A DNA stretch of 64,000 nt, from assembly GCF_044005705.1 (NCBI RefSeq), contig NZ_JBIPKE010000016.1, positions 62,001 to 126,000 on the forward strand, read 5' to 3'. A model generated the notes under the pieces. That model did not search any database, was not told where the DNA came from, and saw only the letters and a program-made list of their open reading frames with translations. Numbering within the stretch: position 1 is the stretch's first letter; the number at the start of each line of letters is the position of its first letter. A program made the position numbers and the translations under genes. Source of the stretch: Marinoscillum luteum (lineage in GTDB: Bacteria; Bacteroidota; Bacteroidia; Cytophagales; Cyclobacteriaceae). Of this stretch, positions 7,963 through 16,147 are shown one piece after another.

Positions 7963-8834
7963 TTGGTGAGAACGTAGATGAGGCTTGAATATTCTGATGT
8001 TTTGCGGGCTTGTTGATTCGATTTCATTCCAATCTGGAATGCCTTGAGGTAGTTCGTTTTACCAGTTTTATATTTCTCACTGAGGAGACTCACGTAGTAG
8101 GCATCAAACTTCATGGGGTATGTTTTGATGAGATTGAGTTTGCATTCTTTTGCGAGTTTCTCAAGAGACACTTGATTAAAATGAGATAGATGTCTGGGTA
8201 CATCGTAGGCAGCCCAATAGCTGCCATAATGTTGAGCGTCATAAGATTGGTGATTGGGTAGTGCAACGAATAGGAGCCCGTCTTCTGCGAGCGATTTGCG
8301 CAATGCTTTGAGGGTGAGTCTGAGTTCATGAACATGCTCTATGACGTGCCAGGCAGAGATGATGTCAAATGTTTTTTGTTCAAGTTGTTTGAGATTGTCG
8401 AGAATGGGAAGACCGGTGAGGTTCTCCGCGATGGTTCTGGCCTGGGGTGAGGGTTCGAATCCTGTAGCAATGAAACCGTCCTTCTGCAGATGTTGAATGA
8501 AGAGGCCGGTACCACAACCAAAATCAAGTATTCTTTTTTGATCACTATGTGATTTGATCAATGAGGTCTTTTGGGCAAGGGTGATTTTCCTGACTTGCTT
8601 GTAGAGCCAGTTGACTGGATTGTTGGCCTTATTGGTGTGCGATATATAGTCGCTGTGCTGGTAGTAGGAGCCTATGTGGTCTTGATCCGGGCGTGGGTTG
8701 GTGATGACAAGACTGCATTTCTTGCATTGTACCAGTGCGAAACTCTCTTTGGACGCAGCGTGATCTTCGCATATGAGATAGTTGGTCAGCAAGGTATGTT
8801 TGCAGGCGGGACATTCCTCCAGTTTTTGATACAT
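7959..8834 (-). CDS. Class I SAM-dependent methyltransferase with N-terminal zinc finger
   Basis: 291 residues. The first 45 residues carry two CxxC pairs (CPAC near residue 8 and CKKC near 37), a zinc-ribbon type N-terminus. The methyltransferase fold follows, with the SAM-binding glycine motif ILDFGCGTGLFIQHL near residue 103 and the ISAWHVIEHV segment of the Methyltransf_23 family. Enzymes of this architecture often methylate sugars or small metabolites; the substrate here cannot be named. It lies between mnmG (2 bp away) and the Ig-like lipoprotein (4-nt overlap), so it is probably part of one minus-strand operon starting upstream of mnmG. Confidence 0.87.
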   Translation of the reverse strand: MYQKLEECPACKHTLLTNYLICEDHAASKESFALVQCKKCSLVITNPRPDQDHIGSYYQHSDYISHTNKANNPVNWLYKQVRKITLAQKTSLIKSHSDQKRILDFGCGTGLFIQHLQKDGFIATGFEPSPQARTIAENLTGLPILDNLKQLEQKTFDIISAWHVIEHVHELRLTLKALRKSLAEDGLLFVALPNHQSYDAQHYGSYWAAYDVPRHLSHFNQVSLEKLAKECKLNLIKTYPMKFDAYYVSLLSEKYKTGKTNYLKAFQIGMKSNQQARKTSEYSSLIYVLTK

Positions 8835-8836
8835 AA

Positions 8837-10702
8837 TTATTTAGTGAGGTAAACCATTAATACTGATACGTCGGATGGGGAGACGCCACTGATGCGTGAA
8901 GCTTGCCCAAGCGTAGTTGGTTTTATTTTAAGTAGTTTCTCTCTTGCTTCAGAAGAGAGAGAGCTGATTTTTAAGTAGTCAAAATCAGGATTGATCTTTT
9001 TCTCATCCAATGAGGACATCTTTTCGGCATTCTCCTGTTCGCGTATAATGTAGGTTTCATACTTGATTTGAATAGATGCTTGTTCGGCAATGTCTTTATT
9101 GAGGTTTTCAACAAACTCTTTGGTGGATTGGTTGAAAGCGGTGAACGTACTTAGCTCAATATCCGGTCGCTTCAGGAGCTGATACAAAGACGAGGTGTCC
9201 TTAATGGGTGCCATGTTCAGATCAGCAAGTGTTGGGTTAATGTCTAGTGGCTTGAATTTCTTCTGTTTAAGGTTATTGATGAGCTGCTTCGTCGCTTGTA
9301 GTTTGTTGGCGGTGAGCTGATTTCTATGGTCACTGGCCAGGCCAAGTTGATGAGACAAGGGAGTGAGCCTAAGGTCTGCATTGTCTTGTCTAAGGAGCAG
9401 CCGGTATTCGGCCCTGGAGGTAAACATACGATAGGGCTCGTTGGTGCCTTTATTAATGAGGTCATCAATCAGCACTCCTATATAGGCCTGTGATCTGCTG
9501 AGAATAAATGGATCCTTTTCTTTGACTTTCTGGTGCGCATTGATACCTGCCATCAATCCCTGACAGGCGGCTTCTTCGTAACCTGTGGTTCCGTTGATCT
9601 GACCTGCAAAAAAGAGATTGCTGATCAGCTTGGTTTCCAGGGTTTGTGAGAGCTGTGTAGGAGGGAAGAAGTCGTATTCAATGGCATAGCCAGGTCTGAA
9701 CATTTTGGCATTCTCGAAACCTGGAATGAGTCTAAGGGCTTTGTATTGTACGTCTTCAGGTAAAGAGGTCGAGAACCCGTTAACATATACTTCTACGGTA
9801 TCCCAGCCCTCGGGCTCCACGAATATTTGATGTCGGTCACGTTCGGCAAACCGATTGATTTTATCTTCTATGGACGGACAATACCTGGGTCCCAGTCCCT
9901 GGATGCGTCCATTGAACATGGGGGATTTATCAAAACCTGTTTGTAAGGAGGCATGCACTTCGGGATTGGTGTACGTGATGTAACAGCTTCTCTGCTTTTG
10001 AAGCGGTTGTGTAGTGTCCAGATAGGAGAATTTCTCAGGCACTTCATCACCTTCTTGTTCATCCATGCGGCTGTAGTCGAGGCTGCGGCCATCCACTCGT
10101 GGCGGTGTTCCTGTTTTCATACGACCAGATTCGAAGCCCAAGGCAACGAGTTGCTCGGTGATACCTGTGGCTTTGCGCTCTCCGGCACGTCCACCACCGA
10201 ACTGCTTTTCTCCTATATGAATGAGTCCATTTAAGAAAGTGCCGTTGGTGAGCACCACTGCTTTGGACTTAATTTTTATTCCAAGACTCGTTCTAACGCC
10301 TATTGCTCTGTTGTCTTTCACGAGGATTCCTGAGATCATCTCCTGCCAAAAGTCAACATTGGGTGTGTTTTCCAGTGCCATTCGCCACTCTTCTGCAAAG
10401 CGCATTCTATCTGATTGAGCCCTCGGACTCCACATCGCAGGCCCTTTGCTTTTATTGAGCATGCGAAATTGGATCATGGACTTGTCGGTGATGATACCTG
10501 AGTACCCACCAAGCGCATCAATTTCACGAACAATCTGACCCTTAGCCACTCCACCCATCGCGGGGTTGCAGGACATTTGGGCAATGGTGTTCATGTTCAT
10601 GGTGGCTAAGAGCACCTTGGAACCTAAGTTAGCGGCAGCGGCAGCAGCTTCGCAACCGGCATGGCCAGCGCCAACCACAATTACATCGTATTCTGGAAAC
10701 AT
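8837..10702 (-). CDS. mnmG: tRNA uridine-5-carboxymethylaminomethyl modification enzyme MnmG (GidA)
   Basis: 621 residues from the ATG at 10702. MnmG with MnmE installs the 5-carboxymethylaminomethyl group on the wobble uridine of certain tRNAs, using FAD. The FAD-binding motif GAGHAG follows the start directly, the GTPPR and CPSIEDK segments of the family are present, and the C-terminal helical domain ends with the RISGVSPSDV segment. The frame stays open upstream to a TTG at 10735, but those 11 extra residues would be encoded by the parS site at 10715-10730, so the ATG is preferred. mnmG/gidA is a frequent origin neighbour in bacteria, in line with the candidate oriC 2.6 kb away. Downstream it is 2 bp from the methyltransferase gene. 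Confidence 0.97.
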   Translation of the reverse strand: MFPEYDVIVVGAGHAGCEAAAAAANLGSKVLLATMNMNTIAQMSCNPAMGGVAKGQIVREIDALGGYSGIITDKSMIQFRMLNKSKGPAMWSPRAQSDRMRFAEEWRMALENTPNVDFWQEMISGILVKDNRAIGVRTSLGIKIKSKAVVLTNGTFLNGLIHIGEKQFGGGRAGERKATGITEQLVALGFESGRMKTGTPPRVDGRSLDYSRMDEQEGDEVPEKFSYLDTTQPLQKQRSCYITYTNPEVHASLQTGFDKSPMFNGRIQGLGPRYCPSIEDKINRFAERDRHQIFVEPEGWDTVEVYVNGFSTSLPEDVQYKALRLIPGFENAKMFRPGYAIEYDFFPPTQLSQTLETKLISNLFFAGQINGTTGYEEAACQGLMAGINAHQKVKEKDPFILSRSQAYIGVLIDDLINKGTNEPYRMFTSRAEYRLLLRQDNADLRLTPLSHQLGLASDHRNQLTANKLQATKQLINNLKQKKFKPLDINPTLADLNMAPIKDTSSLYQLLKRPDIELSTFTAFNQSTKEFVENLNKDIAEQASIQIKYETYIIREQENAEKMSSLDEKKINPDFDYLKISSLSSEAREKLLKIKPTTLGQASRISGVSPSDVSVLMVYLTK

Positions 10703-10714
10703 AATATTGGTAAG

Positions 10715-10730
10715 TGTTTCACGTGAAACA
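10715..10730. promoter_or_regulatory. parS: parS site 1 (ParB binding)
   Basis: TGTTTCACGTGAAACA is a perfect 16-bp palindrome and identical to the classical Bacillus subtilis parS consensus. It lies in the 72-bp gap between mnmG and ybeY, 13 bp upstream of the mnmG ATG. ParB loads at such sites as a CTP clamp and recruits SMC, which organises the origin region for segregation. Confidence 0.88.
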
Positions 10731-10760
10731 TTCAATCATCAACACACAAGGAGTCTCAGG

Positions 10761-10776
10761 TGTTCCACGTGGAACT
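10761..10776. promoter_or_regulatory. parS: parS site 2 (ParB binding)
   Basis: TGTTCCACGTGGAACT matches the other common parS form TGTTCCACGTGGAACA at 15 of 16 positions. It starts 46 bp after site 1 and overlaps the ybeY stop codon by 2 nt. Two sites this close are far beyond chance for 16-mers and support an origin-proximal segregation locus. Confidence 0.82.
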
Positions 10777-11200
10777 ATATTTTGAGCAAAGATAAGCAGG
10801 CATCTTCTTTTTGCCTCATTAAGATTTTATGATCGTCTCCCTTGTCGTCGAACCCAACCAGATGGAGTAGACCATGTACCAGCACACGATGAAGTTCTTC
10901 TTCAAACAAGACACCCATCTCTTTGGCATTGTCCGTTACCCTATCAATGCTGATGAAGATATCCGATTCGATCAGGTGATGGCTGCTGGAGTTGTCAAAG
11001 GTGATTATATCGGTGTAGTAATCATGCTCCAGATACGTCTTGTTAATGTCTAGTAGATAGTCATCAGAGCAAAATATATAGTTGATGGTCTCTACCTGAT
11101 ATTCATGCGACGCGGCAATGTCCTCTAACCATTGACTTATTTTCTCCTCGTGCTGAAGGGAGAAGTCTACATCTTCAGAGAAGTAGTTGATGTTGGGCAT
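10775..11200 (-). CDS. ybeY: Endoribonuclease YbeY, rRNA maturation factor
   Basis: 141 residues from the ATG at 11200, just after the stop of the upstream ATPase gene at 11205; a longer frame to 11245 would overlap that gene by 41 nt and adds no conserved sequence. YbeY is a metal-dependent RNase needed for 16S rRNA 3' maturation and ribosome quality control. The signature HGLLHLVGFDD is present with the first two metal-binding histidines; the usual third histidine (normally GYDH) is Asp here, with a His four residues further on. The DYYTDIITFD segment is also typical. Lies between the RsbW-like ATPase and the parS sites. Confidence 0.93.
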   Translation of the reverse strand: MPNINYFSEDVDFSLQHEEKISQWLEDIAASHEYQVETINYIFCSDDYLLDINKTYLEHDYYTDIITFDNSSSHHLIESDIFISIDRVTDNAKEMGVLFEEELHRVLVHGLLHLVGFDDKGDDHKILMRQKEDACLSLLKI

Positions 11201-11204
11201 TGGG

Positions 11205-11606
11205 TCAGTTGAGGTAGAAGGTGAGGATAACGGCCCTTCCTTCATCCTGAAAGCTCACTTCGTCACAAAGATGCTTCATGAGGAAAATGCCTCTGCCCCC
11301 AGGTTTGTCCAAATTCTCAGGAGAGGTTGGGTCTGGTAATTGGTTAAAGTTGAACCCTTCGCCTTCATCGGTAATGGTGAAGTTGAGTATGTTGTCGTCC
11401 ACTTTGAGTTGCAATGTGACGTTCTTTCTGGAGTCTTTCCTGTTGCCATGGACAATGGCATTATTCACGGATTCCGTTACGGCGATCATAATATTGCCGT
11501 AGATGTCGTCGTTCAGGGAGAACTTCTCCTTGGCATTGTCAATAAAGCTTTCCACGATCCTTATGTTCTCAGATAAGGATGGAATTTGTATCTGTATGCT
11601 GTTCAT
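11205..11606 (-). CDS. RsbW-like ATP-binding protein (anti-sigma/serine kinase fold)
   Basis: 133 residues, a stand-alone GHKL-type ATPase domain of the RsbW/SpoIIAB family. The N box is seen in AVTESVNNAIVHGN (about residues 43-56), the G1 box in DEGEGF and the G2 region in GGRGIFLMKHL. There is no membrane segment. Relatives act as anti-sigma factors or switch kinases within partner-switching systems; no anti-anti-sigma (STAS) or PP2C gene is next to it, so the partner is unknown. It overlaps the end of the DUF4175 gene by 4 nt and is followed by ybeY, which suggests one operon. Confidence 0.86.
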   Translation of the reverse strand: MNSIQIQIPSLSENIRIVESFIDNAKEKFSLNDDIYGNIMIAVTESVNNAIVHGNRKDSRKNVTLQLKVDDNILNFTITDEGEGFNFNQLPDPTSPENLDKPGGRGIFLMKHLCDEVSFQDEGRAVILTFYLN

Positions 11607-14600
11607 TCGTGCTGTTGTCCACTTAAACGTCTAAAGTAATCGTTTACTTCCTTTTTATAAAAAGGATTTAAATCTAAAGGAATTGTTTTTAACAAATCTA
11701 TTTCTTGTCTGCGAGCTTTTAAATACTCTTCTACGGCAGGAGGGATATTACGTGTAATATCAGATGCGGTTTCACCCTCTCTTTCAGGAGACTTTTGCTG
11801 CTCTCTCATGGACTCCTCTGCTTCGAGCATGCGAGTGATGATATCCTGCTGTCGATTGATCAATTGTTGGGTAATTCTTTTATTAACCAGATCGGTTTCG
11901 TTTTCTTCCATTTTTTGAATGGCTTCTTTCAATTTGTTCCCGATTCCATCTTTCCCGTCTTCTCCTTCTTTACCTGGTTGACCGGCGAGGTTTTTCTGCA
12001 TTTCTTCCATGGCTTGCCTCAATTGCTCCTGTTCGGCAGCAAGTCGTGCCAGTTCTTCAGATAGTTGTCTTCCGGATTTTCCACTTTGTTTTAATTGTTG
12101 AATTTGCTCGCTGAGCTGTTTTTGCATTTCGGACATGCTGGGCATGGACTGCTTTTGCTGGCCCTTGCTTTGAGGTTTTCCCATGGCTTCAGCCATTGAC
12201 ATCTGCATCTGGCTGAGTACATCATCGAGTAGGAGGGCAAGGTTGTTCATGGAAGTCATGGCATACTGTTGATTGCTGGTCGCCTTGCCCTTATTTCTTT
12301 CGCGAAGCTCAAACATGGCTGTTTCCAGGTTTCGATTGATTTCGCTTACCTCCCGTGTCACAAAATTACTGATTTGCGCGACCCTGCTGGCCAACGAAAG
12401 CAGACTGTCTTCAATGACTTCAATATTGGCCATCAGCTTTAATTGTTCCTGAGAGAGTTCAATGAATCGGGGATCTACCTGCTCTACTTCCTGAATATCT
12501 TTGAGAATTCGTTCCTGTTCGAAAGAGAGTTTGATCAGGTTGTCCAGAATGTCCCGTAGGTTGTCCAGATTCTCCTGCATCATGACCATTTCGGCCCCAG
12601 CCTGCATATCTTCCAGCTTTTGAGCGGCGGCCTTCATTTTTTGCCCGGCATTCTTCATTTTTTGTCCGGTGCTGTTCATCCTCTCCTTATTGTTCTGCTC
12701 ATTTTCCGGACGCTCGCCTTGTTCATTTTCTTCTTCAGACTCTGATGGTTCATCAGGACTCAGTTGATCTTTGATTTCATCCAGCTTTTCAGAGATCTCT
12801 TCCCGATCTTTATTGAGGTCATCCAGAGGCCCAGGGCTTTTGAGTTCCTCATTGAGTTGTTCGGCTTCCTCCAGGTCTTTCTGGATTTCCTCAAATGCTT
12901 TATTGATCTCCTCTTGCTCATTGAGGCTTTCTGCGTTTTCGTCTGAGGGCTTGCTTTGCGTTTTCTCTCCAAGCTTCTCCTGTTTTTCACCTAGTTCCTT
13001 GAGTTCCTGCGCAGCCTGCTCCAGCTGAGTTTCAAGTTTCATTCGCTTAAAGAGCTCGAGGGCCCTTTCGAGCTCCTTTTCCAGGTTTTGTTCCTTATTT
13101 TGAATTTTGGACAATTGCTTGAGAACTTCTTCTGAATTGCTTTCCTCTTTCAGGAGTTTCTGAAGTTCATCGTAGAGTTTCTTGGTTTCTTCATCAAGCA
13201 CCTCGTTGATAAGGTTTTGGAGCTGCTCAGACTTTTCCTGGAGTTTCTTACTTTGTTTGCCAAATTCCTTCTGACTTTCAAGAAGCTGTTGATGTTTGAG
13301 TTTGAGCTCTTCAATATCTTTTTCCAGCTTCTTTTTGTCACGGATCAACTGTTCGAGCATTTTTTGATCCTGCCAGCCGATCTCTTTTTTGTTTTTCAGT
13401 CGTGACTCCAGCTCCTTGAGCTGTTTATTCAAGGCTTCTGAGTTCTGAAGGGACTTCTCCAGCTCATTTTGCGAATTCTCACTTTTACTTTCGATCAGTG
13501 ACTTGATCTCCTCATTGCTGGGCATTCTCAAGGTGAAACGTGCCGAATAACCAAATTTGGTCCCATTAATGGCATCATTGTCACCAACACTCACATAGAC
13601 TGTTAAATACTCTCTATCCTCCAGCTGTAAACTGTCAAAATTCCACTGGTAAATAAACTGCTGACTATTCAATGATCGGTCATAGGATATTGGAATTCTG
13701 CGATAGGAGTCAGCATTTGCACGTTTGTAATGCAAATTGAGTTGGTTGAAACCATAGTCATCCATGATGCTGCCCGTGATCAGCAGAGATTGGTAGGTTA
13801 CAGTGTCGGGAAAGAAATTCGCTTCAATTTCAGGAACCTGGTCTTTGGTGACGGCTATTTCGTATGCAATTTTTGATTTATTTCGAGCGTGGTTATTCCT
13901 GAGGGCCAGTTCATAATTGAAAGAATTCAGCGCAGTACGGCTAAGCATATAGATCTGATCTCCAGTGGATGTCATGCTGGTGGAGTCACTTTCAGTAATG
14001 AAGAATACCTTATCAGCATCTGATGATTTCAAAGTAAAGTGCAATTGACTGCCCTCTGGCACTATGAGGCTGCCAACATTGGAGGTTTTTTGATCACTGA
14101 GGCCGGTGTATTTAGGATACTTGATTTGAATGTTCAGGTCGCGTATTTCCGGCCGTGGGTATACTTTTATTTCATACCGGGGAGAAAAGTACCCTGCGGC
14201 CTCTAGTCTGAATTGCTTATCCTTCGAAAGAGCAGGAAAATTGAACTTTAGCTCTTCACCGTTTGCGGACATTCTAAACCTGCGCCCATTTTCCACCAGG
14301 TAGACATCTTCCGGTAAGCTATTGCCCTTAAGGGTTACTTTTAGTTCGTAATTGTCATTTTGGAAACCAACCAAATCACTCAGGACATGAAAGCTGAATG
14401 GCGCCGGCTTCTCATAGGGCTGACTGAAATGTATGATGCGTGTGGTGCTGTCAATGAAGAGGTTGGGATTAATGAATGACACGAGCAGAATAAAAACAGC
14501 GACAGCAGATAAGTAGTAAAAGTACTTCAGGTTGACTCTGAAGTTGATGGCCTCCTTGAAGGAGAAAATAGTGAGTTCGTTGGTTTTTTGATGAAGGGCG

Positions 14601-14977
14601 GCGGCAAGTAGTGAGGATTCTGAATTGGAAAGCTCTGAGAGCTGGAGGTAGTTGACGAGTTTATCCTGGATTTCGGGAAAGTACCTTCCAATCTCGTGCG
14701 CGGCCTGGTGATCACTTATTCCTTTTCGGAGCCTTACCAGTGAAAGTAATGGTGCAAGAACCTGAAACAGCAGACAGTAGCCGATTATGAGAACAAAAAG
14801 GGAAAACAGCATGAGGCGGATGGTTTCACTAAACCAAAAATACCCCTCTAATAAGCTGATAATCAAAAGGATAGACCCGAAAAGCACACCAGAGACAAGC
14901 GAACCCTTGAGAATCTTGTTCACAAAATACTTCCGCTTAAATCTGTCTAAATTATTCTTAAGAAGGTCTACAGACAT
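11603..14977 (-). CDS. DUF4175-type membrane protein with very long coiled coil
   Basis: 1124 residues. Two hydrophobic segments at about 24-44 and 51-72 and a third at about 150-170 anchor it in the inner membrane. Residues 180-490 are beta-rich, and from about 500 to the end the protein is a Glu/Lys/Gln-rich coiled coil with few interruptions. This is the architecture of the Bacteroidetes DUF4175 family, of unknown function. By shape it could be a spacer or scaffold spanning from the inner membrane into the periplasm. The 4-nt overlap with the RsbW-like gene shows translational coupling. Start is the ATG at 14977; 30 bp separate it from the small conserved gene upstream. Confidence 0.85.
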   Translation of the reverse strand: MSVDLLKNNLDRFKRKYFVNKILKGSLVSGVLFGSILLIISLLEGYFWFSETIRLMLFSLFVLIIGYCLLFQVLAPLLSLVRLRKGISDHQAAHEIGRYFPEIQDKLVNYLQLSELSNSESSLLAAALHQKTNELTIFSFKEAINFRVNLKYFYYLSAVAVFILLVSFINPNLFIDSTTRIIHFSQPYEKPAPFSFHVLSDLVGFQNDNYELKVTLKGNSLPEDVYLVENGRRFRMSANGEELKFNFPALSKDKQFRLEAAGYFSPRYEIKVYPRPEIRDLNIQIKYPKYTGLSDQKTSNVGSLIVPEGSQLHFTLKSSDADKVFFITESDSTSMTSTGDQIYMLSRTALNSFNYELALRNNHARNKSKIAYEIAVTKDQVPEIEANFFPDTVTYQSLLITGSIMDDYGFNQLNLHYKRANADSYRRIPISYDRSLNSQQFIYQWNFDSLQLEDREYLTVYVSVGDNDAINGTKFGYSARFTLRMPSNEEIKSLIESKSENSQNELEKSLQNSEALNKQLKELESRLKNKKEIGWQDQKMLEQLIRDKKKLEKDIEELKLKHQQLLESQKEFGKQSKKLQEKSEQLQNLINEVLDEETKKLYDELQKLLKEESNSEEVLKQLSKIQNKEQNLEKELERALELFKRMKLETQLEQAAQELKELGEKQEKLGEKTQSKPSDENAESLNEQEEINKAFEEIQKDLEEAEQLNEELKSPGPLDDLNKDREEISEKLDEIKDQLSPDEPSESEEENEQGERPENEQNNKERMNSTGQKMKNAGQKMKAAAQKLEDMQAGAEMVMMQENLDNLRDILDNLIKLSFEQERILKDIQEVEQVDPRFIELSQEQLKLMANIEVIEDSLLSLASRVAQISNFVTREVSEINRNLETAMFELRERNKGKATSNQQYAMTSMNNLALLLDDVLSQMQMSMAEAMGKPQSKGQQKQSMPSMSEMQKQLSEQIQQLKQSGKSGRQLSEELARLAAEQEQLRQAMEEMQKNLAGQPGKEGEDGKDGIGNKLKEAIQKMEENETDLVNKRITQQLINRQQDIITRMLEAEESMREQQKSPEREGETASDITRNIPPAVEEYLKARRQEIDLLKTIPLDLNPFYKKEVNDYFRRLSGQQHE

Positions 14978-15007
14978 ATCAATAGTACGAAATTTCTACC
15001 TTGGTGA

Positions 15008-15370
15008 TCATAGGCTAAGTCCAAGCTCTTCATTAAAATACTCTAAAGCATGCATTTTAAGTAATTTTTCTTGCTCCAGCAGGTCGAAATGAGGTAAAGG
15101 CTTGAGTAAATTCCAATGTGGCCAGCCTTGGGCATCTATCCCCTCTAGTTCGTAAAACCCGGAAAACGATAACAATTTACAAATGGCAATGTGCATTAGG
15201 TCTTGCTTTTCCTCTTTTTCATAGGTCTTGGCCCCCATACCTAGTTCCTGCACCCCGATCAAAAACAAAACTGCATTGAGATCCTTGGGTCGCTTGCCCA
15301 TATTTTTCTCCAGCGTATTGAGGAGTGCATTCCATTTTTTTTCAACCTCCAGATCTTTTTGGTAAACCAT
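15008..15370 (-). CDS. Small conserved hypothetical protein
   Basis: 120 residues, no signal peptide or membrane segment. Mostly helical, with the conserved-looking stretch KRPKDLNAVLFLIGVQELG (about residues 25-44). I cannot name a function. It is the first gene of the minus-strand series ending at 6256, and its ATG at 15370 is only 24 bp from the divergent comF start, so the two share a short promoter gap. Confidence 0.75.
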   Translation of the reverse strand: MVYQKDLEVEKKWNALLNTLEKNMGKRPKDLNAVLFLIGVQELGMGAKTYEKEEKQDLMHIAICKLLSFSGFYELEGIDAQGWPHWNLLKPLPHFDLLEQEKLLKMHALEYFNEELGLSL

Positions 15371-15394
15371 TGTACGAAAATCTTATATTGTGAT

Positions 15395-16096
15395 ATGAAT
15401 GTTGTTGGGATTATAAAAGAATACCTCCAGGACTTTGTAAGTCTAATTTTTCCAAGAATATGTATTAACTGCAATACAATATTAGTTTATCAGGAAGAAC
15501 ACATTTGTATCAAATGCAGACTTTCTCTTCCTAAAACGGATTATCACTTGCAAAATGCTAACCCCTTGAAATCAAAGTTTGTTTATGAGCCCAAGGTATT
15601 GGGTGTGGTGGCCTATTTGCATTTCAATAAAGGAGGTGTGGCACAGAAACTTGTGCACGAACTGAAATACAGAGGACAGCAGGAGGTGGGCATCATGTTG
15701 GGAGAGTGGTATGGGTATGATTTGATCAAGTCGAATTGGCCAGTGGACATGATCATTCCAGTACCCATACATCAATCAAAGCTGAGAAAACGAGGATATA
15801 ATCAGGCAGATTGCTTTGCGGAAGGTTTATCCAGCAGTATGGAAATCCCGGTAAGAACGGACCTGGTGGAGCGAAAGAAAAGCACGATGAGTCAGACGCG
15901 CAAATCCAAAGTGGAGCGATGGCAAAATGTGAATGAAATATACCGAGTGACGAATTCAGCAGAATTACAAGGCAAGAATCTGCTGGTAGTGGATGATGTA
16001 CTCACCACAGGGGCTACACTGGGGGAATTGGTGGTAGCCTTGTCGGAAGGCGGAGCCGCTGGGATCTATATCGCTACCATAGCCGCTGGGAAATAA
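15395..16096 (+). CDS. comF: ComF-family phosphoribosyltransferase-like protein
   Basis: 233 residues from the ATG at 15395; a longer frame to 15359 would overlap the divergent gene. The N-terminus carries a CINCN...CIKC four-cysteine zinc motif, and the C-terminal half is a type I phosphoribosyltransferase fold with the PRPP-binding loop VVDDVLTTGATL near residue 200 and the VPIHQSKLRKRGYNQA segment typical of ComF. ComF supports late DNA uptake in natural transformation in Firmicutes and Proteobacteria; in Bacteroidetes the protein is widespread but its role is less defined. Ends at a strong bidirectional terminator. Confidence 0.92.
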   Translation: MNVVGIIKEYLQDFVSLIFPRICINCNTILVYQEEHICIKCRLSLPKTDYHLQNANPLKSKFVYEPKVLGVVAYLHFNKGGVAQKLVHELKYRGQQEVGIMLGEWYGYDLIKSNWPVDMIIPVPIHQSKLRKRGYNQADCFAEGLSSSMEIPVRTDLVERKKSTMSQTRKSKVERWQNVNEIYRVTNSAELQGKNLLVVDDVLTTGATLGELVVALSEGGAAGIYIATIAAGK

Positions 16097-16097
16097 A

Positions 16098-16123
16098 AAA
16101 GCCGACCAAATTTGGCCGGCTTT
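16098..16123. terminator. Bidirectional intrinsic terminator between comF and gldJ
   Basis: The palindrome AAAGCCGaCCAAATTTGGcCGGCTTT forms a stem of 12 pairs with one internal mismatch. It is flanked by A-runs on the left and T on the right, so it can stop both comF (plus) and gldJ (minus) transcripts, which converge here. Confidence 0.85.
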
Positions 16124-16147
16124 ATATATTAAAAACAGGTTATAATC

